Source: JAJKJG01 sp036389455 (GTDB lineage Bacteria; Pseudomonadota; Alphaproteobacteria; Rhizobiales; Beijerinckiaceae). Taken from it: DNA of 64,000 bases. The notes under the pieces were generated by a model that ran no database searches, was not told where the DNA came from, and was given only the letters and a program-made list of their open reading frames with translations. Position 1 is the stretch's first letter, and each line of letters starts with the position of its first letter. The translations under genes were made by a program, and so were the position numbers. Below, in pieces: positions 1 to 6,653 of this stretch. The stretch lies in the NCBI GenBank assembly GCA_036389455.1, contig DASVPW010000218.1:16315-80314 (forward strand), given 5' to 3'.

Positions 1-107
1 CCTCCGCCATGGCGCCCTACGGCGGGCCGGGCCGGGCGCAGTTCGAGCCTCTGGTCCCTGGCGCCATCCCCGAGCGGGGCGACAATCACAGCCCGGAAGG
101 GCCATGA
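1..107 (+). CDS. possible 3' end of a gene entering from the left
   Basis: One plus-strand frame is open from the window edge and ends at a TGA at 105-107, giving a tail of about 35 residues that ends in NHSPEGP. It is rich in Pro and Gly and matches no family I recognise. With this base composition a short open frame can occur by chance, so this is only a candidate C-terminus. The following 112 bases up to the next gene hold a CtrA-like box. Confidence 0.25.
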   Translation, partial: SAMAPYGGPGRAQFEPLVPGAIPERGDNHSPEGP

Positions 108-158
108 AGCCGAAGCAGAGGCGAGGGCCGGAGCCGCCATAAGGCCCGCAGAGCCGGC

Positions 159-174
159 TTAACCAACCCTCAAC
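159..174 (+). promoter_or_regulatory. CtrA-like box (one mismatch) upstream of the cell-wall hydrolase
   Basis: The sequence reads TTAA, seven bases, TCAAC, one mismatch from the alphaproteobacterial CtrA consensus TTAA-N7-TTAAC. It lies about 45 bases before the GTG start at 220. CtrA is the cell-cycle response regulator of alphaproteobacteria and often controls envelope-remodelling genes. Binding is inferred from the motif only. Confidence 0.3.
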
Positions 175-219
175 GTTACCCCGCGATAACTCTCCCGAGG
201 GGAACGGCGCGGGGGTTGC

Positions 220-1485
220 GTGCGTCACCATCATCGCCGCTCGAACGTGAGATGGATCTGCGCCGCCGTGGCGCCCTGGGCGCTCGCCGGCGGCCTGCTC
301 GTCTCCTTCACGGCCTCGGCCGGCCATGACTTCCAGTCCGGGACTAGCGCAGCGCTCCTGACCGCGGCCACGCCGGCCTTAAGCGGCAGCCTCGTCCCGC
401 TCTCCGGCGCCACCCCGGCCCTGCCGCGGCTCGACCTCGACGGCCTCGTCCGCGAGGCCCGTCTCCGGTTCGATCTGCCGGACGAGACCGATGCGCTCCT
501 TGCGAGCCTTCCGCCCCGGGGCGACCTCAAGGCAGGCGTTGCCGCCTATCCCGCCGTCGACCGCACCCGCAAGGGCGATCCGATCGTGATCCTGCGCCCG
601 ACGCTCAGCCGCCGCGGGGCCGATCTGCGCGAGGCCCGGAACGCCGCGAGCCGCCTGCTTTTCGGCGCAGGCGAGCGCGACCTCGCAAGCCCCCTCATCC
701 CCGGCGGGGCGGAGCCGCCGGACCTCTCCGCCGAGCCCGGCTTCACGCCCTGGCAGGGCCCCGATCCGACGATGACCCGCTCCGCGACCTCGGTCCAGTC
801 GCCGGCGGCCTTGGGCGCCGGCTCGACCGGCACGGGCCGCGGGGCGGTCACGCCGTCCGCCGGCGGCGCGACGCCCGCCGTGCCGCGTGCCGTCGCCCTG
901 TCCTCGATGACGCCGGCGCCCGCCGACGCGACCCCGATCGAGATCGCGGCGGCGCCGGTGTCGTTTCCCTTCGGCGGCATGAGCCCCCGCCTCGACCGCG
1001 GCGGGAGGGCGACCTCGGTCGTCGCCCGCGATCCGGCCGAGCGCCCGAACTACGCCGACCTCGTCAACCCGGAGAACCTGAGCCGTGAGCAGCGCTGCCT
1101 CGCCGAGGCGGTCTACTTCGAGGCCCGCAGCGAGCCCGAGGAGGGGCAGGCGGCGGTCGCCCAGGTGGTGCTCAACCGGGTGAAGAGCGGCCTCTACCCG
1201 TCGTCGATCTGCGGCGTCGTGTACCAGAACCGGCACCGCCACCTCGCCTGCCAGTTCACCTTCGCCTGCGAGGGCAAGGCGCTCAGGATCACGGACCCGG
1301 AGTCCTGGCGGAGCGCGAGCCGGGTCGCCAAGGAGGTTCTCGAGGGCAAGACCTACCTGGCCGACGTCGGCGCCGCGACCCACTACCACGCCGATTACGT
1401 GCGCCCGCGCTGGGCGAAGCGGCTGAAGAAGATGGACGTCATCGGCCGGCACATCTTCTACAAGCTCAGGCCGGGACAGACCTGA
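220..1485 (+). CDS. SleB/CwlJ-type cell wall hydrolase
   Basis: This 421-residue protein starts at GTG 220, with a purine-rich GAGGGGAA stretch just upstream. Residues about 10-35 form a hydrophobic export signal or membrane anchor. A long low-complexity Ala/Pro/Gly linker follows, to about residue 285. The last 125 residues form a Hydrolase_2 (SleB/CwlJ) domain: AVYFEARSEPEEGQ holds the conserved Glu region, then QVVLNRV, CQFTFAC and THYHADYV. The family cleaves peptidoglycan, first described in spore-cortex lysis, but proteobacterial members act in general envelope remodelling. It is expected in the periplasm. The N-terminal two thirds is probably a flexible tether. It stands alone on the plus strand behind a CtrA-like box. 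Confidence 0.85.
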   Translation: MRHHHRRSNVRWICAAVAPWALAGGLLVSFTASAGHDFQSGTSAALLTAATPALSGSLVPLSGATPALPRLDLDGLVREARLRFDLPDETDALLASLPPRGDLKAGVAAYPAVDRTRKGDPIVILRPTLSRRGADLREARNAASRLLFGAGERDLASPLIPGGAEPPDLSAEPGFTPWQGPDPTMTRSATSVQSPAALGAGSTGTGRGAVTPSAGGATPAVPRAVALSSMTPAPADATPIEIAAAPVSFPFGGMSPRLDRGGRATSVVARDPAERPNYADLVNPENLSREQRCLAEAVYFEARSEPEEGQAAVAQVVLNRVKSGLYPSSICGVVYQNRHRHLACQFTFACEGKALRITDPESWRSASRVAKEVLEGKTYLADVGAATHYHADYVRPRWAKRLKKMDVIGRHIFYKLRPGQT

Positions 1486-1503
1486 GCGCGGCCCCTGCGG
1501 ACC

Positions 1504-1719
1504 TCAGTCGGGGCGCCTGGGAGCCTGGAGGTGATGCGACTTCTGGAGCTCGGGGGCAAGCGCCTTCCACGTCTCCAGACGCGCCAGCAGCGCGGGGTCC
1601 GGCGGGGCGACCGGCTTCAGCAGGCGCAACCCCAATCCGGCGGCGGCGCCGAGGAGCGCCAGCGCAAGGCAGGATCCGAGGCTCAGGTAGCGCGGCGCAG
1701 ATCGGGTCGATTCCGACAA
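1504..1719 (-). CDS. small single-pass membrane protein, unknown function
   Basis: A 71-residue frame with a TTG start at 1719. It has a polar N-terminus, one hydrophobic helix at about residues 12-33 rich in Leu/Ala/Gly, and a charged C-terminal tail (ARLETWKALAPELQKSH). The layout suggests an inner-membrane anchor with a short amphipathic tail. No family is recognised. It sits 18 bases from the convergent stop of the cell-wall hydrolase and about 90 bases downstream of a 28-residue frame on the same strand, so the two could be co-transcribed. The start is uncertain and the ribosome site is weak. Confidence 0.45.
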   Translation of the reverse strand: MSESTRSAPRYLSLGSCLALALLGAAAGLGLRLLKPVAPPDPALLARLETWKALAPELQKSHHLQAPRRPD

Positions 1720-1810
1720 GGGCCGCGCTCCTATGCCGGTCGAGGGCCGGCCGGCGGCCCGGCCCGGAAGAAGCCCCGGCCGGCGCGGATCGTCGCGCCG
1801 CCTGCCGCGG

Positions 1811-1897
1811 CTAAGGGATCTCGGCCCGGGCCATGCTGGCGAACACGGCCGTCGACAGCAGGAAGCCGATCACGATCCCGATCACCAGCATCAGCAT
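1811..1897 (-). CDS. 28-residue hydrophobic microprotein
   Basis: ATG at 1897, stop TAG at 1811-1813. The product begins MLMLVIGIVIGFLLSTAVFA and ends in a short polar tail (SMARAEIP), so it is essentially one transmembrane helix or a signal-peptide-like segment with an AxA-type end. A GGGAG ribosome-binding sequence lies seven bases before the ATG. A perfect CtrA-type box lies about 45 bases upstream. The clear ribosome site, full-length hydrophobic helix and motif placement argue for a real short gene. Function is unknown. Confidence 0.45.
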   Translation of the reverse strand: MLMLVIGIVIGFLLSTAVFASMARAEIP

Positions 1898-1941
1898 GCG
1901 TTTTCTCCCGGCCTGTTCTTGGCCCAGGATTGGAGCGCAGG

Positions 1942-1957
1942 GTTAACGAAAGGTTAA
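1942..1957 (-). promoter_or_regulatory. perfect CtrA-type box TTAA-N7-TTAAC
   Basis: Read on the minus strand this is TTAACCTTTCGTTAAC, an exact match to TTAA-N7-TTAAC. It lies about 45 bases upstream of the 28-residue frame (1811-1897) and between that frame and the 3' end of the membrane-protein gene at 2018. The placement fits control of the small minus-strand genes. Regulation is inferred from the motif. Confidence 0.45.
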
Positions 1958-2017
1958 GCGCCCCCGCCGAAGTTCTGCACAGGAAGCGGAAATTTTCTTT
2001 GCAGCGTTGCATGGCGG

Positions 2018-2305
2018 CTACCACAGCCCGAACAGGTGCCCGGGCAGCACGATCAGGAGGTAGAGGCCGAGCGCCGCGTATCCGGCCAGCGAGGCGAGGA
2101 GCAGCCCGATCCAGAATTCGCGCGCGATCCAGGCGCCGACCTTCGAGCGGGGAGGGCGCGTCGGCGCCCTCTCGCGTTCCTCGCGCAGTCCGGCTTCGAC
2201 CTCGACGAGCCTGAACGCCGTCGGGGTGTCGACGCTCTCGCCCGAATCGTCGACCAGGGTGCCGTTGGGGAGACGGAAATAGGCGCATCCGTCCAGGGGC
2301 AGCAT
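2018..2305 (-). CDS. small C-terminally anchored membrane protein, unknown function
   Basis: From the internal ATG at 2305 the product is 95 residues. A polar head (LPNGTLVDDSGESVDTP, then a charged Glu/Arg stretch) is followed by one strong hydrophobic helix near the C-terminus (FWIGLLLASLAGYAALGLY). The frame stays open to an ATG at 2410, which would add 35 basic residues. I prefer 2305 because the coherent sequence begins there and a GAGG lies about 10 bases upstream. No family is recognised. It is probably a membrane-tethered cytoplasmic protein. The region between it and the GNAT gene (2506) holds nothing distinctive. Confidence 0.5.
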   Translation of the reverse strand: MLPLDGCAYFRLPNGTLVDDSGESVDTPTAFRLVEVEAGLREERERAPTRPPRSKVGAWIAREFWIGLLLASLAGYAALGLYLLIVLPGHLFGLW

Positions 2306-2505
2306 CCTGGCGTGCCTCGGCACGGCAAAGCCGGAGGCCGTCCGCGCGGGAAGGAAGGAGCGAAAGGGAAGCAAGGGGCGCCGCCGCATGCAGGACTTGA
2401 GGACAGCCATACCCGGCTTGCCGGGGGATGCTCAACAGGTCCGTCCATGGGCCGCGCCGCCGATGCGCGGAAGGCCGCCGCGCTGCGGCCGGCCCCGCGG
2501 CTTCC

Positions 2506-3054
2506 TCAGGACGGGTGCGCCGTGATGGAGGCCGGCGCCGTCCATTCGAGCTCGATGTAGAGCGGCGCCGTCTCGATCGGCCTGAAGCCGAGGCGAAGGT
2601 AGAGCTTCAGGGACGGGTCGTTGGCGTCGGCGACCTTGAGACGCACCGGGATCCCGCTTCGAGCCGCCTCGTCCATCAGGGCGCGCATGACCGCCGTGCC
2701 GAGGCCGCGGTTGCGCCAGGCGGGCACGACGGCGTGGTCGACGATGTGGATGAAGGCGCCGGGGCGGTTCACGACGATGCGCCCGACCGGCTCGCCGCCG
2801 AGCTCGATGATGTCGAAGCGGGCCCTCGGGAACCGCGTCGCGTAGGTGTCCGTCTGGGCTGCGAACTGCATCCGCATGATCTCTTCGCGGACCGCCGGGT
2901 CGAGGACCACGAGATTCCATTCCGGAGGGCGGGATTGGCAGAACAGCCGGAACCGGAACGCCTGGTCTCCCGGCTCCTCGGGCCGTAGCCGCAGGAGACC
3001 CAGGGGAGAAGGGATCGCGGTGGCGTCCGCCGGACCTTCAGAAAGCGCGCACAT
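2506..3054 (-). CDS. GNAT-family N-acetyltransferase
   Basis: A 182-residue protein starting at ATG 3054. The acetyl-CoA-binding motif A is VVPAWRNRGLGTAVMRALMDEA (residues about 110-131), with the R-x-x-G-x-G loop. Motif B is around DPSLKLYLRLGFRPIE. The family transfers acetyl from acetyl-CoA to amines of small molecules or proteins; the substrate cannot be read here. It is divergent from the DUF6916-like gene at 3124, and the shared 69-base gap is AT-rich and carries a 9-bp inverted repeat. An upstream extension to 3378 exists but overlaps the divergent gene and is unlikely. The ribosome site at 3054 is weak, so the start is moderately sure. Confidence 0.8.
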   Translation of the reverse strand: MCALSEGPADATAIPSPLGLLRLRPEEPGDQAFRFRLFCQSRPPEWNLVVLDPAVREEIMRMQFAAQTDTYATRFPRARFDIIELGGEPVGRIVVNRPGAFIHIVDHAVVPAWRNRGLGTAVMRALMDEAARSGIPVRLKVADANDPSLKLYLRLGFRPIETAPLYIELEWTAPASITAHPS

Positions 3055-3058
3055 TGCA

Positions 3059-3115
3059 GGGTTGCATCCAGGCTGCTCACCCGTAATAGTAGTAATCTGC
3101 TTATTAATGCAACCC
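3059..3115. promoter_or_regulatory. 9-bp inverted repeat in a divergent promoter region
   Basis: GGGTTGCAT (3059-3067) is matched perfectly by ATGCAACCC (3107-3115), separated by 39 bases that are AT-rich for this window. The arms flank the gap between the GNAT gene (minus, start 3054) and the gene at 3124 (plus). Two half-sites beside two divergent starts suggest operators for a shared repressor, or a mirrored pair of promoter elements. Confidence 0.35.
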
Positions 3116-3123
3116 AGAGTGTC

Positions 3124-3423
3124 ATGGCCGAACAGCTCACGCCCGAGCATTTCCTGCCCCACGTCGACAAGGTCTTCCGTGTCGAGGGCGGGGTGCACGC
3201 GTTCACGCTCGCGCGCATCGAGCAGCGGCGCCTCGAGGACTTCGAGACCGAGATGGTGCTGCGCGAGCCCTTCAACCTGATCTTCCGCGGTCCTCCCGGC
3301 GACGTTCTGCCCGAGGGCCTGTACCGGCTCGCCGTGGAGGGAGGGCCGTCCTTCGAGCTCTACGTCATGCCCGTGCACACGCCGATGTGCGACCGCCAGA
3401 ACTACCAGGCCTCGTTCAACTGA
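3124..3423 (+). CDS. DUF6916-like small protein
   Basis: A 99-residue soluble protein. The sequence EPFNLIFRGPPGDVLPEG, followed by LYRLAVEGGPSFELYVMPV, matches my memory of the DUF6916 family: a short domain with a PFSLxFRGP turn and an LPxGxYxL motif ending in a beta hairpin with a V-P pair. The family's function is unknown to me; members are often near phage-tail-collar-like genes, none of which occur here. It is predicted to be all-beta and cytoplasmic, with no signal peptide. It is transcribed alone, divergent from the acetyltransferase, and convergent with the TVP38-like gene across a short hairpin. Confidence 0.7.
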   Translation: MAEQLTPEHFLPHVDKVFRVEGGVHAFTLARIEQRRLEDFETEMVLREPFNLIFRGPPGDVLPEGLYRLAVEGGPSFELYVMPVHTPMCDRQNYQASFN

Positions 3424-3448
3424 TGGATGCCGGTCGGCTCGCGCGGGG

Positions 3449-3474
3449 GCCGTTCCGCCGGTTCAGGGAACGGC
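3449..3474. terminator. hairpin between convergent genes
   Basis: GCCGTTCC (3449-3456) pairs perfectly with GGAACGGC (3467-3474) over a 10-base loop that contains the stop codon of the minus-strand gene ending at 3463. It lies between two convergent 3' ends and could stop transcription both ways, although neither side has a T-run. Confidence 0.3.
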
Positions 3475-4077
3475 GCCTGTCCGGGCACCGTCGAGCCGCA
3501 GGCTGGCCCGCATCCTGCGCATGACGAGGGCGACCGCGAGGGCGGTCGTCACGAGGCCCGCCCCGAGGAGCGCAAGCTGGGCCGCCGGGATCTCCGAGCG
3601 CTCCACCGCGGCCCGTCCCGTCGCCCCCAGGCTGACGAGCAGCGTCAGCGGCAGCGCCTTCCCGATGAGGGTCGCCGAGCAGAACCTCGCCATTCCGATG
3701 CCGGTGAGGCCCACGCAATAGCTGAGCAGGGCGCCCGGGACGGGCGAGCCCATGCGGAGGAGGCAGACGATCCACCATCCTTCGTGCTCCACCGCCTCGA
3801 TGAGGGTGCGAAGCTGCGGCCGGCGCGCCACGACGGCAGCGATCCGGTCCCGGAGCAGGTACCGCGAGAGCAGCGCCGCGGCGACGGACCCCGCCGTCGC
3901 CCCGACGAGGACGGCGGGGGCGGAGGTCAGGCCAAGGGCGATCCCGGCCGCCAGCGCCATCGCCCCCGCCGGGACGAACACGACGATCCCGAGAGCCACG
4001 GTCGCGGCGAGCATGCCGTGGCCGGCGAGGCCGAACCCGTGGAAATGTTCCGCGAACGTCGCCAGAACCTCGCTCAA
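3463..4077 (-). CDS. TVP38/DedA (VTT-domain) membrane protein
   Basis: About 204 residues from TTG 4077, with GGAG six bases upstream. The frame is open far beyond, but an ATG at 4014 would cut off part of the first helix. It has about five hydrophobic segments. VTT features include FVPAGAMALAAGIALG, a cytoplasmic SRYLLRDRI loop, and RMGSPVPGALLSYCVGLTGI, where the family usually has R-x-x-P-x-x-P-F. The family comprises inner-membrane proteins linked to lipid scrambling or transport of undecaprenyl or phospholipid carriers, so a role in envelope biogenesis is plausible. A second member of the family lies at 41279-42025. Confidence 0.75.
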   Translation of the reverse strand: MSEVLATFAEHFHGFGLAGHGMLAATVALGIVVFVPAGAMALAAGIALGLTSAPAVLVGATAGSVAAALLSRYLLRDRIAAVVARRPQLRTLIEAVEHEGWWIVCLLRMGSPVPGALLSYCVGLTGIGMARFCSATLIGKALPLTLLVSLGATGRAAVERSEIPAAQLALLGAGLVTTALAVALVMRRMRASLRLDGARTGAVP

Positions 4078-4399
4078 TCGGATCTCCGGTGGATTCTCGA
4101 TGCACTCGCGAGGCGGCCGCCGTCCGACCTGCCGCCCCTTGGAAAGAGTCCCAGAGACAATCGTGAGCGATCTTCCGGAGGGGTGACGGGTGTCCGCCGA
4201 GGGGCCCTGGTGATGCTTCCGAGCATTGGACAACGTGTTTAAGACTCGGTTAAGTGCATCGGGGCAGCGAGCGGATTGACCGTCGATCGCCCTGCCTCCG
4301 CAGAGGAAAGCCAAGTCCGGTTCTCCGCCTCGGGCCGAGAGCCGCCGTGATGGATTGAACGCTTTCCGGTAGCGGAAACGAAACCTGCCTACCGCATCC
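4078..4399. other. 322-base divergent intergenic region
   Basis: This lies between the TVP38-like gene (minus) and the RTX protease (plus). It contains the CtrA-like box at 4239-4253. Minus-strand frames cross it, but they have no ribosome site or recognisable product. I see no convincing -35/-10 pair. The promoters of both flanking genes should lie here. Confidence 0.4.
4239..4253. promoter_or_regulatory. CtrA-like TTAA-N7-TTAA box upstream of the RTX protease
   Basis: TTAAGACTCGGTTAA is an exact TTAA-N7-TTAA; the sixth base of the second half-site is G or A rather than the preferred C, depending on strand. It lies about 150 bases before the protease start and 160 bases before the TVP38-like start. 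This is motif evidence only. Confidence 0.3.
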
Positions 4400-6535
4400 T
4401 TGGCGTCGTTCAACCCCGAGGACCAGAACTTGCCAGCGACCGCCACCGTCCAGGCCTCAGGCAACCAGGACATCGACGGGCTCCTGTCGGGAGTCCGCTG
4501 GGCCTCCGGCGCCCTGACCTACAGCTTCCCGACGAGCGCGAGCTTCTACGGCACAAGCTACAGCCCGGACAACGAGCCCGGCACGTTCAGTCCCCTCAAC
4601 GCGGCCCAGCAGAGCGCGATCCGGGCCGTCCTGTCCATGTACGCGGCGGTGGCCGGCCTGACCTTCACCCAGGCGACCGAGAGCGCCACGACCCACGGCA
4701 CCCTGCGCTACGCGATGTCGAGCGCGCCGGACACCGCATGGGGCTACTACCCTTCGAACGACGCCAAGGGGGTCGGCGGCGACGTCTGGCTGAACAAGAC
4801 CGACTACAACAACCCGGTCCTCGGCACCTACGCCTTCACGACCCTCATCCACGAGACCGGCCACGCCCTCGGCCTGAAGCACGGGCACGAGGCGGACAGC
4901 CCCTTCCCGGCCCTGCCGTCCGGGCACGATTCGCTCGAATACTCGGTGATGACGTACCGCTCCTACGTCGGGGACCCGCTCACGGCCGGCGGCTACACCC
5001 TCGAGCAGGGCGGCTACCCGCAGTCGCTGATGATGGACGACATCGCGGCCCTGCAATTCATGTACGGGGCGAACTTCGCGACGAACGCCGGCAACACCGT
5101 CTACTCCTGGAGCCCGACCACCGGGGAGGCCTTCGTCAACGGCGCCAGCCGGGGCCGGCCCTATGCCAACAAGGTTTTCGAGACCGTCTGGGACGGCGGC
5201 GGCGTCGACACCTACGACTTCTCGAACTACGCCGCGGGCGTGGTCGTGAGCCTCGCCCCGGGCGGCTGGACGACTGTCTCGACGGCGCAGCTCTCGCATC
5301 TCGACTACTACGACGGGAACACGCACCTCGCGGCCGGCAACGTCGCCAACGCCCTCCTCTACAACGGCGACCTCCGCTCGCTCATCGAGAACGCCAACGG
5401 CGGCGCCGGCAGCGACGCGATCGTCGGCAACGTCGCCGCGAACGTCCTCGCCGGGCTCGCCGGCAGCGACACCCTCGACGGGGGCGCCGGCGCCGACACC
5501 CTCCTCGGTGGCGACGGCAACGACCGGCTCATCGGAGCCCTCGGGGACGACTCGGTCGACGGCGGCCTGGGCGACGACACCATCGTCTTCGGCGGCAACC
5601 GGGCTTCCTACGCCATCGTCCAGAACGGCGGCCAATTCGACGTCACGGGTCCCGACGGCCACGACGTCGTCGTCGGCGTCGAGCATTTCGCCTTCACCGA
5701 CCAGACCGTCGACGCCGCCAATCTCATTCCCCCGCCGCCACCCCCGCCTCCGCCTCCTCCGCCTCCTCCGCCGTCCCCCGACCTGACCCTCGCCGGGACG
5801 GCGGGCCCCGACACGCTCATCGGCGGCGCCGGCAACGACAGCGTCTTCGGCGGCGACAGCAGCGACTACCTGAACACGGGCGCCGGCGACGACCTCGTCT
5901 TCGGCGACGCCGGCGACGACACCCTCCTGGCCGAGACCGGCAACGACTACCTCAACGGCGGCGCCGGGGCCGACCTGATCATGGGCGGTGCCGGCAGCGA
6001 CACGGTCCTGGGCGGCGACGGCAACGACTATGTCAACGGCAGCGACGGGGACGACCTCGTCTTCGGCGGCGACGGCGACGATATCGTGGTCGGAGAGCTC
6101 GGCAACGACTACCTCAATGGCGAGAACGGGAACAACATCGTCTTCGGCGGCGACGGGAGCGACACCGTCATCGGTGGCTACGGCGACGACTATCTCGACG
6201 GCGGCGCCGGCAACGACATCCTGACGGGAGGGATCGGCAACGACACCCTCTTCGCGAGCTCCGGCGACGACTACCTCCAGGGAGACGCGGGCAACGACGT
6301 CTTCGTCTTCGAGGGCAGCTTCGGGAAGAGCCTGGTCATCGACTTCACGTCGGCTCCGGGCAACAACGACGTCATCCAGTTCAAGGGCGGCGTCTTCAAG
6401 GACTTGGCCGACGTCATGGCGCACGCGGTGCAGGATGCCACCAACGTCGTGATCACGAGCGCCGCAGGCGACACGCTGACCCTGGCGAACGTGACGAAGT
6501 CGAGCCTGACCATCGACGACTTCGTGTTCGGGTGA
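4400..6535 (+). CDS. serralysin-type M10 metalloprotease with RTX repeats
   Basis: 711 residues from TTG 4400, with no N-terminal signal peptide. The N-terminal catalytic domain holds the zinc motif HETGHALGLKH (first His about residue 151) and the Met-turn SVMTY (Met about 184), both diagnostic of M10B metzincins. A first RTX block (GGxGxDxL nonapeptides, about residues 335-395) binds calcium. A run of 15 prolines (residues 444-458, bases 5729-5773) is a hinge to a second, highly regular RTX block (about 465-640). The protein ends in hydrophobic LTIDDFVFG, the usual C-terminal signal for type I secretion. No ABC/MFP exporter genes are in the window. It is probably an extracellular calcium-dependent protease; the substrate is unknown. 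Confidence 0.9.
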   Translation: MASFNPEDQNLPATATVQASGNQDIDGLLSGVRWASGALTYSFPTSASFYGTSYSPDNEPGTFSPLNAAQQSAIRAVLSMYAAVAGLTFTQATESATTHGTLRYAMSSAPDTAWGYYPSNDAKGVGGDVWLNKTDYNNPVLGTYAFTTLIHETGHALGLKHGHEADSPFPALPSGHDSLEYSVMTYRSYVGDPLTAGGYTLEQGGYPQSLMMDDIAALQFMYGANFATNAGNTVYSWSPTTGEAFVNGASRGRPYANKVFETVWDGGGVDTYDFSNYAAGVVVSLAPGGWTTVSTAQLSHLDYYDGNTHLAAGNVANALLYNGDLRSLIENANGGAGSDAIVGNVAANVLAGLAGSDTLDGGAGADTLLGGDGNDRLIGALGDDSVDGGLGDDTIVFGGNRASYAIVQNGGQFDVTGPDGHDVVVGVEHFAFTDQTVDAANLIPPPPPPPPPPPPPPPSPDLTLAGTAGPDTLIGGAGNDSVFGGDSSDYLNTGAGDDLVFGDAGDDTLLAETGNDYLNGGAGADLIMGGAGSDTVLGGDGNDYVNGSDGDDLVFGGDGDDIVVGELGNDYLNGENGNNIVFGGDGSDTVIGGYGDDYLDGGAGNDILTGGIGNDTLFASSGDDYLQGDAGNDVFVFEGSFGKSLVIDFTSAPGNNDVIQFKGGVFKDLADVMAHAVQDATNVVITSAAGDTLTLANVTKSSLTIDDFVFG
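5861..6265 (+). repeat. five 81-bp (27-residue) RTX super-repeats
   Basis: Within the protease gene, five consecutive units start at 5861, 5942, 6023, 6104 and 6185, each exactly 81 bases. Each encodes three nonapeptides in a fixed order: a (N/D)DYLNGG-type unit, a DDLVFGG-type unit and a DTVLGG-type unit. A partial sixth unit starts at 6266. The strict period over the plain 9-residue RTX repeat indicates growth by duplication of whole 27-residue modules. Confidence 0.85.
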
Positions 6536-6653
6536 CCGCAAGGCGCGGGCGGGGGCCGCCAAGCGGCTTGTCCCGGCCCGCGGATCGCGATAGCCCGCTC
6601 GCGGGTCCGATGTCCGGCCAAGGCCGAGGTTCGGGCCCGACCAGCGAGCCGCC

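Noticed and set aside
5401..6300. Regular repeats that might be a CRISPR array or tandem satellite
   Set aside because: The period is 27 bp/81 bp, in frame, and encodes calcium-binding nonapeptides; there are no spacers.
6591..6610. CCCGC-TC-GCGGG after the RTX protease as a terminator
   Set aside because: The stem is only five bases, has no U-run, and such pairs are expected by chance at this GC content.
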